From contig NZ_CP028901.1 in assembly GCF_003058465.1 (NCBI RefSeq), forward strand, positions 186,001 through 250,000: DNA of 64,000 nucleotides. Reading direction: 5' to 3'. The position numbers and the translations under genes were made by a program. Under the pieces are notes generated by a model, which was not told the origin of the DNA, searched no databases, and worked only from the letters and a program-made list of their open reading frames with translations. This DNA comes from Orrella marina. GTDB lineage: Bacteria > Pseudomonadota > Gammaproteobacteria > Burkholderiales > Burkholderiaceae_B. Shown in pieces: positions 1 through 8,493 of the stretch; the first letter of the stretch is position 1, and the number at the start of each line of letters is the position of its first letter.

Positions 1-1
1 C

Positions 2-313
2 GCCTATGTTGATTATGGCAAGGGGGAATTTGAAAATCCAGCGCTAACGCTGGACAACGAAAGGTGGGAAAAGCACTGGTGGAGCCTGGACGCTCTTTTC
101 CAGTTTGGCAGGTATGCGCTAGAGCTGGATGAGGCGGATATGGAGTCGGTGGTTGGCGCCATTGGAAAAGGCTTGACGGACACTGTGTATGAAATGCAAA
201 AGGCAGCTAAAAGCCCCTCATTTCGAGACCTAATCATGCCCAAGATGGTTGAACAATGGCTCAACCCTTTTAGTGGCGCAACACACCTTCCTCCAGGCTG
301 CGTTGAAAAGTAA
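2..313 (+). CDS. Hypothetical protein, C-terminal part (runs off left edge)
   Basis: The frame is open from the first complete codon at base 2 to a TAA at 311-313, giving about 103 residues rich in Trp, Glu and Asp. I do not recognise a family. The same frame stays open beyond the TAA, with protein-like composition (E-I-E-I-E-K then LPAFGLKPDTETEIMPF), until it enters the left end of the IS3-family element at 425. The TAA may therefore be a premature stop in a gene whose 3' end was removed by the insertion. Upstream sequence is outside the window, so start and full size are unknown. Confidence 0.45.
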   Translation, partial: AYVDYGKGEFENPALTLDNERWEKHWWSLDALFQFGRYALELDEADMESVVGAIGKGLTDTVYEMQKAAKSPSFRDLIMPKMVEQWLNPFSGATHLPPGCVEK

Positions 314-484
314 GAAATCGAAATCGAGAAAATCCTGCCAGCCTTTGGGCTTAAGCCAGACACGGAAACCGAGATCATGCCGTTCATCAACACCAGGATC
401 GATGTCTTCTGGCACGTCCCTCTGTGTCAGAATGGTTGTCGCCTCGATAAGTTTTGAACCCGAGGGTGGTTTTGGAAGATCAAA

Positions 485-967
485 TTGGCCAGATACGGAC
501 AAGCATTTAAAGACAAAGCAGTGGCACGGTTGTTGCCTCCCGAGAGCGCTTCGCTGGAAAAGGTTTCTCGTGAGTTGAGTATTTCTGTTCAAACCCTTGA
601 GCGCTGGCGTGCGCAAGCTTTGACCATGCCCGCTCGCGAGCGGGCATGGTCAGCGGCGGCTCGATTCGAGGCGGTGCTCGTCACCGCAGCCATGGACGAG
701 GCAGGCAAGAATGCGTGGTGCCGGGAGAAAGGCATCTACCCCCAGGAGCTTGATCAATGGCGACAGACAGCGACCCAGTCGCTGGCCGATCCGCAGGATC
801 AGGCGAGTGCCAATGGCCAGCGATCCAAGGTCGATCGCAAGCGGATCCGGGAGCTCGAGCGCGATCTCAATCGCAAGGACAAAGCACTGGCAGAAACCGC
901 CGCCTTGCTGGTGCTTTCAAAAAAGCTCTCGGCGATCTTTCCAAAGGACAGGGGCGAGGACGAATGA
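485..967 (+). CDS. IS3-family transposase OrfA (helix-turn-helix subunit)
   Basis: The protein has 160 residues. It begins with the usual IS3 OrfA pattern (RYGQAFKDKAVARLLPP, then an LSISVQTLERWR recognition helix) and ends with a Lys/Arg/Glu-rich region of leucine-zipper type (RIRELERDLNRKDKALAE). This protein binds the IS ends. The start is a TTG at 485. The stop overlaps the orfB start as ATGA at 964-967, so OrfB is made by translational coupling rather than by the -1 frameshift common in this family. Confidence 0.75.
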   Translation: MARYGQAFKDKAVARLLPPESASLEKVSRELSISVQTLERWRAQALTMPARERAWSAAARFEAVLVTAAMDEAGKNAWCREKGIYPQELDQWRQTATQSLADPQDQASANGQRSKVDRKRIRELERDLNRKDKALAETAALLVLSKKLSAIFPKDRGEDE

Positions 968-2058
968 TTGCCCTGAAAGATCGCCAGACACTTGTCCAGC
1001 ACATTGATACAGCCCATCAGCAAGGGGCCAGGCTTGACCGTGCCTGTTCACTGGCGGGTCTGACCATCCGGACGCTTCAGCGATGGAAACGTGATCAAGA
1101 CAAACTCACGGTGGGTGATCGTCGCCCGCTTGCTGCCCGACCAACCCCGGCCCATGCACTGACACCGCAGGAACGTCAGCGGATTCTGGACGTGGCCAAT
1201 GAAAGCCGGTTTGCTGACTGTCCGCCTGCGCGCATCGTGCCGATGCTGGCTGACGAAGGCGTTTATATCGGCTCTGAGGCTACGATCTCTCGCGTACTCA
1301 GGCAGCACGGGCAGACCACTCACAGAGGCCGTACACGCCCGCCACAGCCCTCCAGAAGACCCACCACGCACGTGGCCACGGGACCGGGTCAGGTCTACTG
1401 CTGGGACATGACTTATCTGCCTACGCACGTGCAAGGACACTGGTTCTACATGTATCTCATTCTGGATCTGTACAGTCGAAAGATCATCGGGTGGGAGGTG
1501 CATGAAAAGGATGATTCAACTCATGCTGTCGCCTTGCTCAAGCGCACGGCGCTGGCTGAAGGGGTGCATGCCATGGCCGACAAGCCCGTCATGCATGGTG
1601 ACAATGGCAGCACACTGAAAGCCACTTCGGTGCTGGCCATGCTGCACTGGCTTGGTATCGAGCCGTCGTACTCGCGCCCAAGGGTGTCCGATGACAACGC
1701 GTTCGCCGAATCGCTGTTTAAAACAGCCAAGTACCGACCCGAGTTTCCGGCCCATGGATTCAAGTCGCTGGAAGCTGCACGTCAGTGGGGGGCGACGTTC
1801 GTGCATTGGTACAACCATGAGCACCGCCACAGTGGCATCCAGCACGTCACGCCGGATCAACGGCATCGTGGTGAAGACATCAAGATTCTGGATGCCCGCC
1901 ATGCGCTGTACCAACAACAGAAACGGAAGAATCCGGCCCGTTGGTCAGGACAAACCAGGAACTGGTCGCCGGTCGGTGCAGTCACCCTGAACCCGGAACG
2001 AGAGGAGGCGGTGAAAGCCGAGATTCAGATCAAAGATAAAAAGCGATTTGTTGCATGA
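964..2058 (+). CDS. IS3-family transposase OrfB (DDE integrase core)
   Basis: The protein has 364 residues from the ATG at 964, which lies in the ATGA overlap with orfA. An N-terminal helix-turn-helix stretch (SLAGLTIRTLQRWKRDQ) precedes an rve-type catalytic core. The acidic residues lie in CWDMTYLPTHVQGHW, VMHGDNGS and DDNAFAESLFKTAKYR, which is the D, D, E order with E followed by K. The frame is open and all three acidic residues are present, so the element could be active. Confidence 0.85.
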   Translation: MIALKDRQTLVQHIDTAHQQGARLDRACSLAGLTIRTLQRWKRDQDKLTVGDRRPLAARPTPAHALTPQERQRILDVANESRFADCPPARIVPMLADEGVYIGSEATISRVLRQHGQTTHRGRTRPPQPSRRPTTHVATGPGQVYCWDMTYLPTHVQGHWFYMYLILDLYSRKIIGWEVHEKDDSTHAVALLKRTALAEGVHAMADKPVMHGDNGSTLKATSVLAMLHWLGIEPSYSRPRVSDDNAFAESLFKTAKYRPEFPAHGFKSLEAARQWGATFVHWYNHEHRHSGIQHVTPDQRHRGEDIKILDARHALYQQQKRKNPARWSGQTRNWSPVGAVTLNPEREEAVKAEIQIKDKKRFVA

Positions 2059-2081
2059 TTCAGGCGACAACCCCCTTGACA

Positions 2082-2387
2082 TGCTCCGACGTTGAGCAGG
2101 CAATCCGGATCAGCAAGTCAGACTTGCTGGCCAGACCGATCTATCACCGCACGCAGGATGCGATTCGTTCGCATATCGTCATCTGCTTCATAGCCTTGAT
2201 GATGGCGAAGTATCTGGAGATCAAAACTGGCGTCTCGATCGGGCGAATTCGCGATGATCTATGGAAAGTGCATGATGTCCAGATTCGAAACAACCTGACC
2301 GGCTTCGTCCATTTCCTAAGGATGCAGTCGGAATCCTCATTGGTCAAAAAGTTGGTCGGCCTACTGGAACTCGCAAACACGTACTAA
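2082..2387 (+). pseudogene. IS4/IS1634-type transposase, C-terminal fragment
   Basis: Directly after the right end of the IS3 element, a frame encodes about 100 residues ending at TAA 2385-2387. The block RPIYHRTQDAIRSHIVICF followed by MMAKYLE and TGVSIGRIRDDL is typical of the C-terminus of IS1634/IS4-like transposases. The catalytic core is missing, so this is a relic of an older element truncated on its 5' side. Confidence 0.6.
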
Positions 2388-2454
2388 TTGGCAGAACTCA
2401 GGAAAATTACCCTCTTATTTTTCCAATTTTGACCCCACTTCCGTACCCATTAAT

Positions 2455-3758
2455 GGGCACCTCGAAAAACCTCTGACTTTCGTTGGCCTACTGGTTTAGA
2501 TCTTGGTAAAATGTAGCTATCACTACATTTTGATTGAATTGCCATGCACCGTAGCGCCATCAAGCACGACCTCTTCGCTGACAAGGAACACAAGAGCAAG
2601 ATCGATACGCTCGGTGATCCACTGGCCGAAATCGAGAAGCATATCGACCTTGCTGCCCTGGCCGCCAAGGTTGACAAGGTGGCACCGCGGGTGGCCTCAC
2701 CCAAAGGCGGGCGTCCTGCCTATCCGACTGAAACCATGGTCAGGATCCTGGTGCAATAGGAAAGGTTCTTGACTGCGCCTGTGCAACCTGTCAGACGAAG
2801 CAATGGAGTATCAACTGCTGGATCGCATGAGCTACAAGCGGTTCTGTGGCCTGACCGACTCCCGAACCATTCCCGATCGCACGACCATCTGGACATTTGA
2901 AAACCGCATTGGTGAAGCAGGTGCCAAGGCGCTGTTCGATGGGGTTGACAGCCAGCTCTGGGCGAAAGGCTTCATCGCCCGCTCTGGACAGATCATTGAT
3001 GCCACGATCATTCCGGCTTCAAAGCAGCACAACCGTAGTGCCGAGCGTGATCTGATCAAGCAAGGTGCCATGCCCGCAGACTGCAAGCCTGCCAGCGACG
3101 TCAGAAAGACACCGATGCCACCTGGACGAAGAAGCACGGCAAGAGCTTCTTTGGCTACAAGCTTTCCATCAATGTCGACAACAAGTACAAAGTGATCCGC
3201 AACTTTGAGACTGACACCGCCAGTGTGGGTGACAGTGACCATTTCAACGCTGTGATTGATCCGATGAACACCAGTGCAGATGTCTATGCTGACCGAGGCT
3301 ATCCGTCCAAAGCCAGAGATCAATGGCTCAAAGAGAACGGCTATCGCAACCAGATCCAGCGCAAAGGTCAGGCCAACAAGCCGTTGTCCGAAGCCCAGCA
3401 GCGTCGCAACCATCGCATCGCCAAGACCCGGGCACGAGTCGAGCACGTGTTCGCGACCATGGAGCAGATGGGCGGCAAGATGATCCGCACCATCGGTCAG
3501 GCCAGAGCCTACTTTGCCATGACGATGATGGCCACCTGCTACAACCTGAAGCGGTTTGTGTACTTCCAGAAGCACGACATTAAGGCCTTCTGACGCCCAA
3601 AATGGGCCGAATCGCCGAAATCCGGGGCGATTCGAAGCAAAATCCGGTCAAAAAGTGAGCAAATCGCTCACGGAATCAGGAAAATTGCTGCCGATGACAG
3701 CCAGGTGTCGCGCGAACTTCGCCAGGTTCGTCTAAATCAGTTGTTAATCGAGGTGTCC
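2455..3758 (+). mobile_element. IS5-family insertion sequence, inactivated
   Basis: A broken IS5-type transposase frame lies between near-perfect inverted ends: GGGCACCTCGAAAAAC at 2455-2470 and, on the opposite strand, GGACACCTCGATTAAC at 3743-3758. The length is about 1.3 kb. The direct neighbours show no convincing target duplication. Because the transposase is split by frameshifts the element cannot move on its own. Confidence 0.75.
2544..3593 (+). pseudogene. IS5-family transposase split into three frames
   Basis: Three consecutive frames together form one IS5 transposase. 2544-2759 gives the N-terminus (MHRSAIKHDLFADKEH to TETMVRILVQ, stop). 2803-3195 gives the middle (MEYQLLDRMSYKRFCGL, GQIIDATIIPA). 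3192-3593 gives the C-terminus (ADRGYPSK, then NHRIAKTRARVEHVFATME). The first break lies where the family normally continues into KRLYNLSDEQMEYQLL. The second lies near 3100-3190, where the frame drifts into a Ser/Arg-rich stretch. The DDE residues are spread over different frames, so no functional enzyme is expected. Confidence 0.8.
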
Positions 3759-3833
3759 TTTCAGGGCTAGCGCAGGAATACCTGCACCATTAACGGGGTG
3801 GAAACCGAATTGCTTGGACAGAGTCCGGTTGAA

Positions 3834-4030
3834 TCAGTCGCCATTGCTTTCACCGTAACCTTTACCAGAACCCTGTGCAAAGATAGCTCTTTTGTCGGGG
3901 AAAACCTGGATAGAACGTAATCCAGGGTGTTTTGTGAATGATCCAGTCCTGAACTTTTGAACCGGGCGCGTAGTCAAACTCGCGGCGAAAGCCTTAATGT
4001 TCAGCTGCCGGTTCTGGTCTGGAATATCCC
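3834..4030 (-). pseudogene. Decayed remnant of an unrecognised gene
   Basis: Between the IS5 right end and the next gene, the minus strand carries two protein-like blocks in neighbouring frames. REFDYAPGSKVQDWIIHKTPW is followed, after a one-base shift, by LRSIQVFPDKRAIFAQGSGK and a TGA at 3834-3836. An in-frame TAA precedes the first block. This reads like the 3' end of a gene that lost its reading frame. I do not recognise the family. The rest of 3759-3833 shows nothing. Confidence 0.35.
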
Positions 4031-4046
4031 CGCTTCCCGCACAAGG

Positions 4047-5564
4047 TTACTTCAAGTCTTTAGGCCAGTTTAAAAAGGCTGAAGGATTTGCAACCGGCAA
4101 TGTCATGATCACGGACTCAAGCTTTGACCCTTCGTCTACGGCACGCTCAAACTGGCCAACCAGGTGCTTGCCATCATGTAACTTGAACGTTTTAGCCCCT
4201 TCTTCAGTCAAAATGCGCACAACCCCGTTCGGCCCCCCCGAAAACGTTCCTTCAATCACATGGCTGTCGAACATGCTCGAAAACGTCACCTTCAAACTGG
4301 CCTTGCCATAACGGGTTGAATAGGCGCCAATATTCCAGAAAGTAAAGGTATATGTCTCTACCACCTTTATTTCGCCGTAGGTGCTGGTCAGTGACCCCGA
4401 TGCTGTCACCTGGACAGGTTCAATCTGTGCGAGCGTATCACTGGATACGGTCTGATTCACGGGAGCCACCGCGTGTGGCAGCTTGCCCATGGGAGCCTTC
4501 ACGTCATATTTGTCGAAAGGGTCTTGGGTTTGATACGCCATGTTAAAGACCTCATCGCTGATCTTGCCGGCTTTGTAGTCTTTTTTGATTCGCTCCCAGT
4601 CCTTTTGCTTCGACCACGCTTCTCTTTCAGCGCGCTCGAATTCTTCCTGATCTTCGGGTGAACGGCGACGGATAATGCCCGTGTTGCTATCGACATATTC
4701 GTCAAACTCAAGATCACGGACGTTCCCTTTGCTGTCCATATACTCTTGAGGTGTCAACCATGGCTTTTTCAGGGTTTTGCGTTTGAGCTTCTCAAAACGC
4801 TCGTCGTCTTCGCGTTGGTCAATAACCGGTTTGACGTTCTCTTCCCAAACCTCGTTACCTGCCCACGCTCCAACGATTGAACCGCCGGGCACGAATGAAC
4901 CTGCCATCGCCCCGGCCCCTTCTGCGGCTTTTTTCGTGCCTCCTCGCCAGAGCGCGCCTTTGGCTCCGGTCGTGTCGCCTTCAACAAGATAGCCCGCACT
5001 TTCAGCTGCTATCGACACGACATCAAGCATCTCGAGAAAACTTCCCAACTTTGACAGTACTGTCCCTGCTTTTCTCGTGCTGTCTAAACTGTCTTTTGCG
5101 CTGCTTATTTTGGCGTCATACGGCTGACTGACTTTCTCCAGATTCTTGGCCGTTTTGACGGCGGCATTGCTATCAGGTACTTTGGGTTTCAGCTTGTCAG
5201 TGAACTTTGCAACGTTGGGATCTTTGGCTTTTTTTTCAGCAGTCTCTTTAATGAACTCTTGCGCCATTTCACCGTAAGCATTTGCCCCCTTCTCTATTTC
5301 ATTGATTGCGGCACCGAAAGGCGCATAGGTCACCACTTCGCCTCCTTTCAGAAGGCCTTTTTCAAGAGAGCTGAGGCTACTGGTTTGACTGTCGTTGCCC
5401 GACTGAGCTGACACCCAGATCGGCTCACTGTTTTCAGCGTCACTGCGGGTCAACGGGACGACACTGAAACTGCTGGGCGGCGGCATAACGGCCTTCGTTT
5501 GGGCCAAGACAGGCACGACGATACCCAGTGACAAACCGACAGCAGTAACGAAACGAGCGTTCAT
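4047..5564 (-). CDS. Secreted protein of unknown function with glycine-rich hydrophobic segment
   Basis: The protein has 505 residues. The N-terminus is a classic signal peptide (MNARFVTAVGLSLGIVVPVLAQ) followed by a Pro/Ser-rich stretch. Residues about 70-180 are Lys/Glu-rich and probably helical. At about 190-250 there is a Gly/Ala-rich hydrophobic segment (AAEGAGAMAGSFVPGGS, then IVGAWAGNEVWEE) like the glycine-zipper regions seen in some toxins. Next come about 100 highly charged residues, and the C-terminal 120 residues look beta-rich. The ATG overlaps the stop of the upstream secreted gene as ATGA, so the two are translationally coupled. I do not recognise a domain. A secreted effector or envelope protein is possible, but that is a guess. 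Confidence 0.75.
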   Translation of the reverse strand: MNARFVTAVGLSLGIVVPVLAQTKAVMPPPSSFSVVPLTRSDAENSEPIWVSAQSGNDSQTSSLSSLEKGLLKGGEVVTYAPFGAAINEIEKGANAYGEMAQEFIKETAEKKAKDPNVAKFTDKLKPKVPDSNAAVKTAKNLEKVSQPYDAKISSAKDSLDSTRKAGTVLSKLGSFLEMLDVVSIAAESAGYLVEGDTTGAKGALWRGGTKKAAEGAGAMAGSFVPGGSIVGAWAGNEVWEENVKPVIDQREDDERFEKLKRKTLKKPWLTPQEYMDSKGNVRDLEFDEYVDSNTGIIRRRSPEDQEEFERAEREAWSKQKDWERIKKDYKAGKISDEVFNMAYQTQDPFDKYDVKAPMGKLPHAVAPVNQTVSSDTLAQIEPVQVTASGSLTSTYGEIKVVETYTFTFWNIGAYSTRYGKASLKVTFSSMFDSHVIEGTFSGGPNGVVRILTEEGAKTFKLHDGKHLVGQFERAVDEGSKLESVIMTLPVANPSAFLNWPKDLK

Positions 5565-6544
5565 TGGGCGTCCTCTGTGATAAAGCCGGAAAACCTGTAA
5601 AACCCGAAATCAACGATTTCCATATGATCATCGTCGCCGCGCAGGGTTAGCACCGCATAAACATCAGGATTGCGCCAGGAAGTAAAAAGTGCCACTGCGG
5701 TTTTACTGCTTTCCAGATAAACAACCGGCTCCAGAGTTGCCCATAGTTCAGGTTCGATCGCCTTGAAAATGTCGGCTGAAATAGCGGGTGGCAGTATTTT
5801 CCCCAAGGTGCCACGCTGGCCCGCGACAATGAGTTCATTCCAGGCAAAGCGCATCGCTCTCGCTTTGGGGTGATTGCCAAACAGCGCAGACAGATTGACC
5901 TGATGCTCCATCCATTGCAGAGCCGCACCTGCAACCATGGCCTCGCCCCCCGCTTCGCCAATATCCGCAAACGGGTTTCTTGTTATACCGGCCTCAAAAC
6001 TGGCGATGGCATTGGTGGTGGAGGCATTGAGCTCACCGACTGCTTCGGGGGCATACCGCTTCCCGTTCATCCAGGCCAGACCCGTTGGAAACGGTGCCTT
6101 GGCGCCACGTGCGACACTGCCCATGGCCATGCCCACAACCACAATGCGCAGCCGGCTATCGGTCGAGCTACGAGACCATCCTGTCATGAGGACAATGTCG
6201 GCCCAAGGGTGTTGAAAAGCAACGAATTCAAGCTCGGAACCACCGGCCACGAAGTTGATCAAGCTATGACGAAAAAACACCGACCAACCATCGGCACCTG
6301 CGTCTTCGCGCCATAACGCTTTGCCCAATTCAGCAAACGTAAGGTTGGCGTCGGGTGTCGAGGCACTACGCAAAGCCATCAAAAAATTCTGAGAAGCCAG
6401 TGACCTGAAAGATTCGGCTTCCGCCCATAACTCGATAGCCAGTTTTGTGTCTTGTGCTTGTGCTTGTGCCATCCGCGGAATCACACACAGCCATAACGCG
6501 AGCACAAAAAACAGGGGTCGAAAGACAACGGCGAAAGCGCTCAT
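5561..6544 (-). CDS. Secreted protein of unknown function, coupled to the downstream gene
   Basis: The protein has 327 residues starting with a long hydrophobic signal peptide (LFFVLALWLCVIPRMAQAQA). The mature part is mixed alpha/beta with no motif I know; blocks such as VVVGMAMGSVARGAKAPFP and the C-terminal TLRGDDDHMEIVDFGFYR suggest a globular periplasmic protein. The stop codon lies inside the start of the next gene (ATGA, 5561-5564), which argues that the products act together, for instance as a pair in the periplasm or at the outer membrane. Confidence 0.7.
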   Translation of the reverse strand: MSAFAVVFRPLFFVLALWLCVIPRMAQAQAQDTKLAIELWAEAESFRSLASQNFLMALRSASTPDANLTFAELGKALWREDAGADGWSVFFRHSLINFVAGGSELEFVAFQHPWADIVLMTGWSRSSTDSRLRIVVVGMAMGSVARGAKAPFPTGLAWMNGKRYAPEAVGELNASTTNAIASFEAGITRNPFADIGEAGGEAMVAGAALQWMEHQVNLSALFGNHPKARAMRFAWNELIVAGQRGTLGKILPPAISADIFKAIEPELWATLEPVVYLESSKTAVALFTSWRNPDVYAVLTLRGDDDHMEIVDFGFYRFSGFITEDAQ

Positions 6545-6616
6545 GGCAAATATCCAGTTATGGTGCGTTATTGACAGGGTTACTTGAAGTTTGGCACCGG
6601 GTTTCGTGGCTTTAAG

Positions 6617-6979
6617 TCAGTTCAGGCTTGCTCCGCACTGGTCGCAAAAGTGGGCGTCCGCCTCAACTTCTTGCCCGCATTGATTGCAAATTCGCCGAGT
6701 GCCGCCACTAGCAAACGTGTCAGGTAGAGCCAGATCCTTTTCTTGATCGGCGATGAACAGCCAGTCGATATCTTCTTCGTCTTCGCATAGACCAATCGAG
6801 CCCCCATCAGATACAACGTAGACGCTGTCTTCATCAATCGGGTCTTCAGCATCGCTGGTTTGCGCCAGTACTAACAAACCCTCTGGGGCATACGCGGCAT
6901 CAGAATTGGCAAAAGACCACTGACCTGCAAGGCTTGTGGCATATTCTGCAGCCTCATGCAGAGATTTAAACTGTTTCAT
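6617..6979 (-). CDS. Small protein with C-terminal zinc ribbon
   Basis: The protein has 120 residues. The first 85 are acidic (for example SDAEDPIDEDSVYVVSDGG and CEDEEDIDWLFIADQ). The last 25 form a double-CxxC zinc ribbon: CNQCGQEVEADAHFCDQCG. The start is placed at the ATG at 6979 (MKQFKSLHEAAEY) because AAGGAC lies just upstream. An in-frame TTG at 6997 would add six residues but has no ribosome-binding site. It is the first of a run of zinc-ribbon proteins on this strand. Function is unknown. Confidence 0.7.
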   Translation of the reverse strand: MKQFKSLHEAAEYATSLAGQWSFANSDAAYAPEGLLVLAQTSDAEDPIDEDSVYVVSDGGSIGLCEDEEDIDWLFIADQEKDLALPDTFASGGTRRICNQCGQEVEADAHFCDQCGASLN

Positions 6980-6996
6980 AATGGTGTCCTTACGCA

Positions 6997-7134
6997 ATGG
7001 TCTGGTCGCCCCTGCCTGAGGCTATGGCATCGAGGTGCCTTAAAGTGAGGGTATTAAATCAAACAATACGCGACAGGAGGAGTTCCATCATGAAGATTAC
7101 AGTCATTGGCGTTGATCTGGCAAAGAGCCTGTTG
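6997..7134 (+). mobile_element. IS110/IS1111-family 5' end remnant (copy A)
   Basis: The stretch GCCTGAGGCTATGGCATC, then GGTGCCTTAAA, a GACAGGAGG ribosome-binding site and ATGAAGATTACAGTCATTGG matches the 5' end of a second fragment at 54063-54236. The ATG at 7090 encodes MKITVIGVDLAK, the N-terminus of IS110-type DEDD transposases with the first Asp of the RuvC-like site. After about 15 codons the homology stops abruptly at the 3' end of the neighbouring minus-strand gene. Only this 5' piece remains. Confidence 0.6.
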
Positions 7135-7145
7135 CCAGACCCGAC

Positions 7146-7748
7146 TCACGGACGTGTCATGGCCACCAGTCCCTCGGTACCATCGGGTAATGTCAGCGTG
7201 CCTACCGCATATTGCGCTCCGTTGTGAGAATAGAACTGCTTGATGCTCAGATTCATCGGACCATACCCGTACAACGTCCCGTTCTTCCATTTCATGTTCA
7301 AGACGGTATCTTCCATCCGGGTTTCATCAATATCTTCATCACCCGCAAACATATGAGACCAGTCCAGAGTGACCGCACCATTCCCCTCGGCCCCCGACAG
7401 CGTGAGCGTTAGGAAGTCATAAAGTCGGCCGGTGTCCTTCGCCTCAGGGTCGTAGATAAACAGGCATTTCCATTTGGCGGCCAGGTTGTCGAAGTCCGTT
7501 TCGCGAGTGACTCCTTTGGGCACGCCGTTCTTTTCCACGTCATCCAGATACCATTTGAAGTCCTCAATGGACGGCCTTTCTGCGGTGGATAGACGGATTC
7601 CATTGACTGCTGGCTTTTTGGATGTGTGGACTTGCTGGGCCTGAGCCGCCGGCAACACCGTGCAGGGCGCAAATATAATGACACCAGCCGCTGCAACCCA
7701 AACGGTATTTGCAACGATCTTTTTGACCTCCGACCGATTTTTATTCAA
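7146..7748 (-). CDS. Secreted hypothetical protein
   Basis: The protein has 200 residues with a basic N-terminus and a signal peptide (VAAAGVIIFAPCTVLPAAQAQ). The mature part contains SIEDFKWYLDDVEKNGVPKG and a beta-rich C-terminus. The likely start is the TTG at 7748, because AAGGGG lies six bases upstream and no ATG occurs before the signal peptide. The 3' end abuts the IS110 remnant, so the natural C-terminus may have been altered. No family is recognised. It sits among the zinc-ribbon and secreted genes of the same strand. Confidence 0.6.
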   Translation of the reverse strand: MNKNRSEVKKIVANTVWVAAAGVIIFAPCTVLPAAQAQQVHTSKKPAVNGIRLSTAERPSIEDFKWYLDDVEKNGVPKGVTRETDFDNLAAKWKCLFIYDPEAKDTGRLYDFLTLTLSGAEGNGAVTLDWSHMFAGDEDIDETRMEDTVLNMKWKNGTLYGYGPMNLSIKQFYSHNGAQYAVGTLTLPDGTEGLVAMTRP

Positions 7749-7819
7749 CGTGTTCCCCTTTCATGTAATTGACACTTTTTGGTGACGACAGCATTTCACT
7801 GTAGCCAGAAAAACACGAC

Positions 7820-8493
7820 CTACTTGAGTAGCAGGTTGTTGCACCTTTTGCAATGGTCGTTATGGATTGGGTTTCTCATTGAGCAAACATTACAATAAAT
7901 AATACGTTCTTTCGACTTGTCGTATTTTTCGTAGGTACCGAATGCGGGGTGGTAACGCACCCGATCCCCCACTGACAAGTAGTCGTAGATATCCCTTCTG
8001 CAGTCTTGCTCGACAATCGTTTTTTCTTCCCGTTCGCGGTGGTAATTGCCGTGGTGTATTCTGTGTACGTAATATAGTTGCTGTCATCTTTTCTTTGTCA
8101 CTTGCTGCGATCTTTGCTGGACTTGTTAATTACGACACCTTCCCATGCAGGTTTTTTGGCTCTGCGCAGCGCACTCAGGTTCGCAACAAGCATAAACAAG
8201 GCAACACCCACCTCGATCACAACGGCTTCCCCGAAAGGAAGTTCCTCGATCAGCAAGTCCGCGGCTACAAACCCGAACAACGGCACCAGGGTCAGTATCC
8301 ACGTGCAGCCGATACTGCTTTTACGGCTTTTACATGCCGCCTCTAGACTCTCCGGGTGGTTGCATGGTTTGAAAACCCAACCGTTGGAGTCGTCGATGCG
8401 TGAAAAGCCGACGCCTGTGATGTCGCTTCAATCACGGGCAGTCGGCCTCTGGGCACCACAACCTGCACAGAATCGCGCATGTTCAGGAAGGGT
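7820..8493 (-). pseudogene. Broken zinc-ribbon / two-TM protein with C-terminal zinc ribbon
   Basis: Reading on past the TGA that ends the next gene (8494-8496), the same frame gives TLPEHARFCAGCGAQRPTARD, which is the second half of a zinc ribbon whose first CxxC lies before the stop. A second TGA (8428-8430) follows, then a region with two membrane helices (WILTLVPLFGFVAADLLI, VVIEVGVALFMLVANL) and a third TGA (8098-8100). After an A6 tract (plus-strand T at 8020-8025) the frame shifts by one base into IYDYLSVGDRVRYHPAFGTY and a final ribbon, CNVCSMRNPIHNDHCKRC, ending at TAG 7820-7822. One extra A and three CGA-to-TGA reversions would restore a continuous protein. Confidence 0.65.

Larger units (their letters stand above)
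425..2081 (+). mobile_element. IS3-family insertion sequence, apparently complete
   Basis: Two overlapping transposase frames are bracketed by imperfect inverted repeats. The left end at 425-444 reads TGTCAGAATGGTTGTCGCCT, and the reverse complement of 2062-2081 reads TGTCAAGGGGGTTGTCGCCT. The element is about 1.66 kb and starts with TG and ends with CA, as usual for IS3. I see no clear 3-4 bp target duplication. It separates an unrelated gene fragment on the left from an IS4/IS1634-type transposase fragment on the right, which suggests insertion followed by rearrangement or insertion into already composite DNA. Confidence 0.8.
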
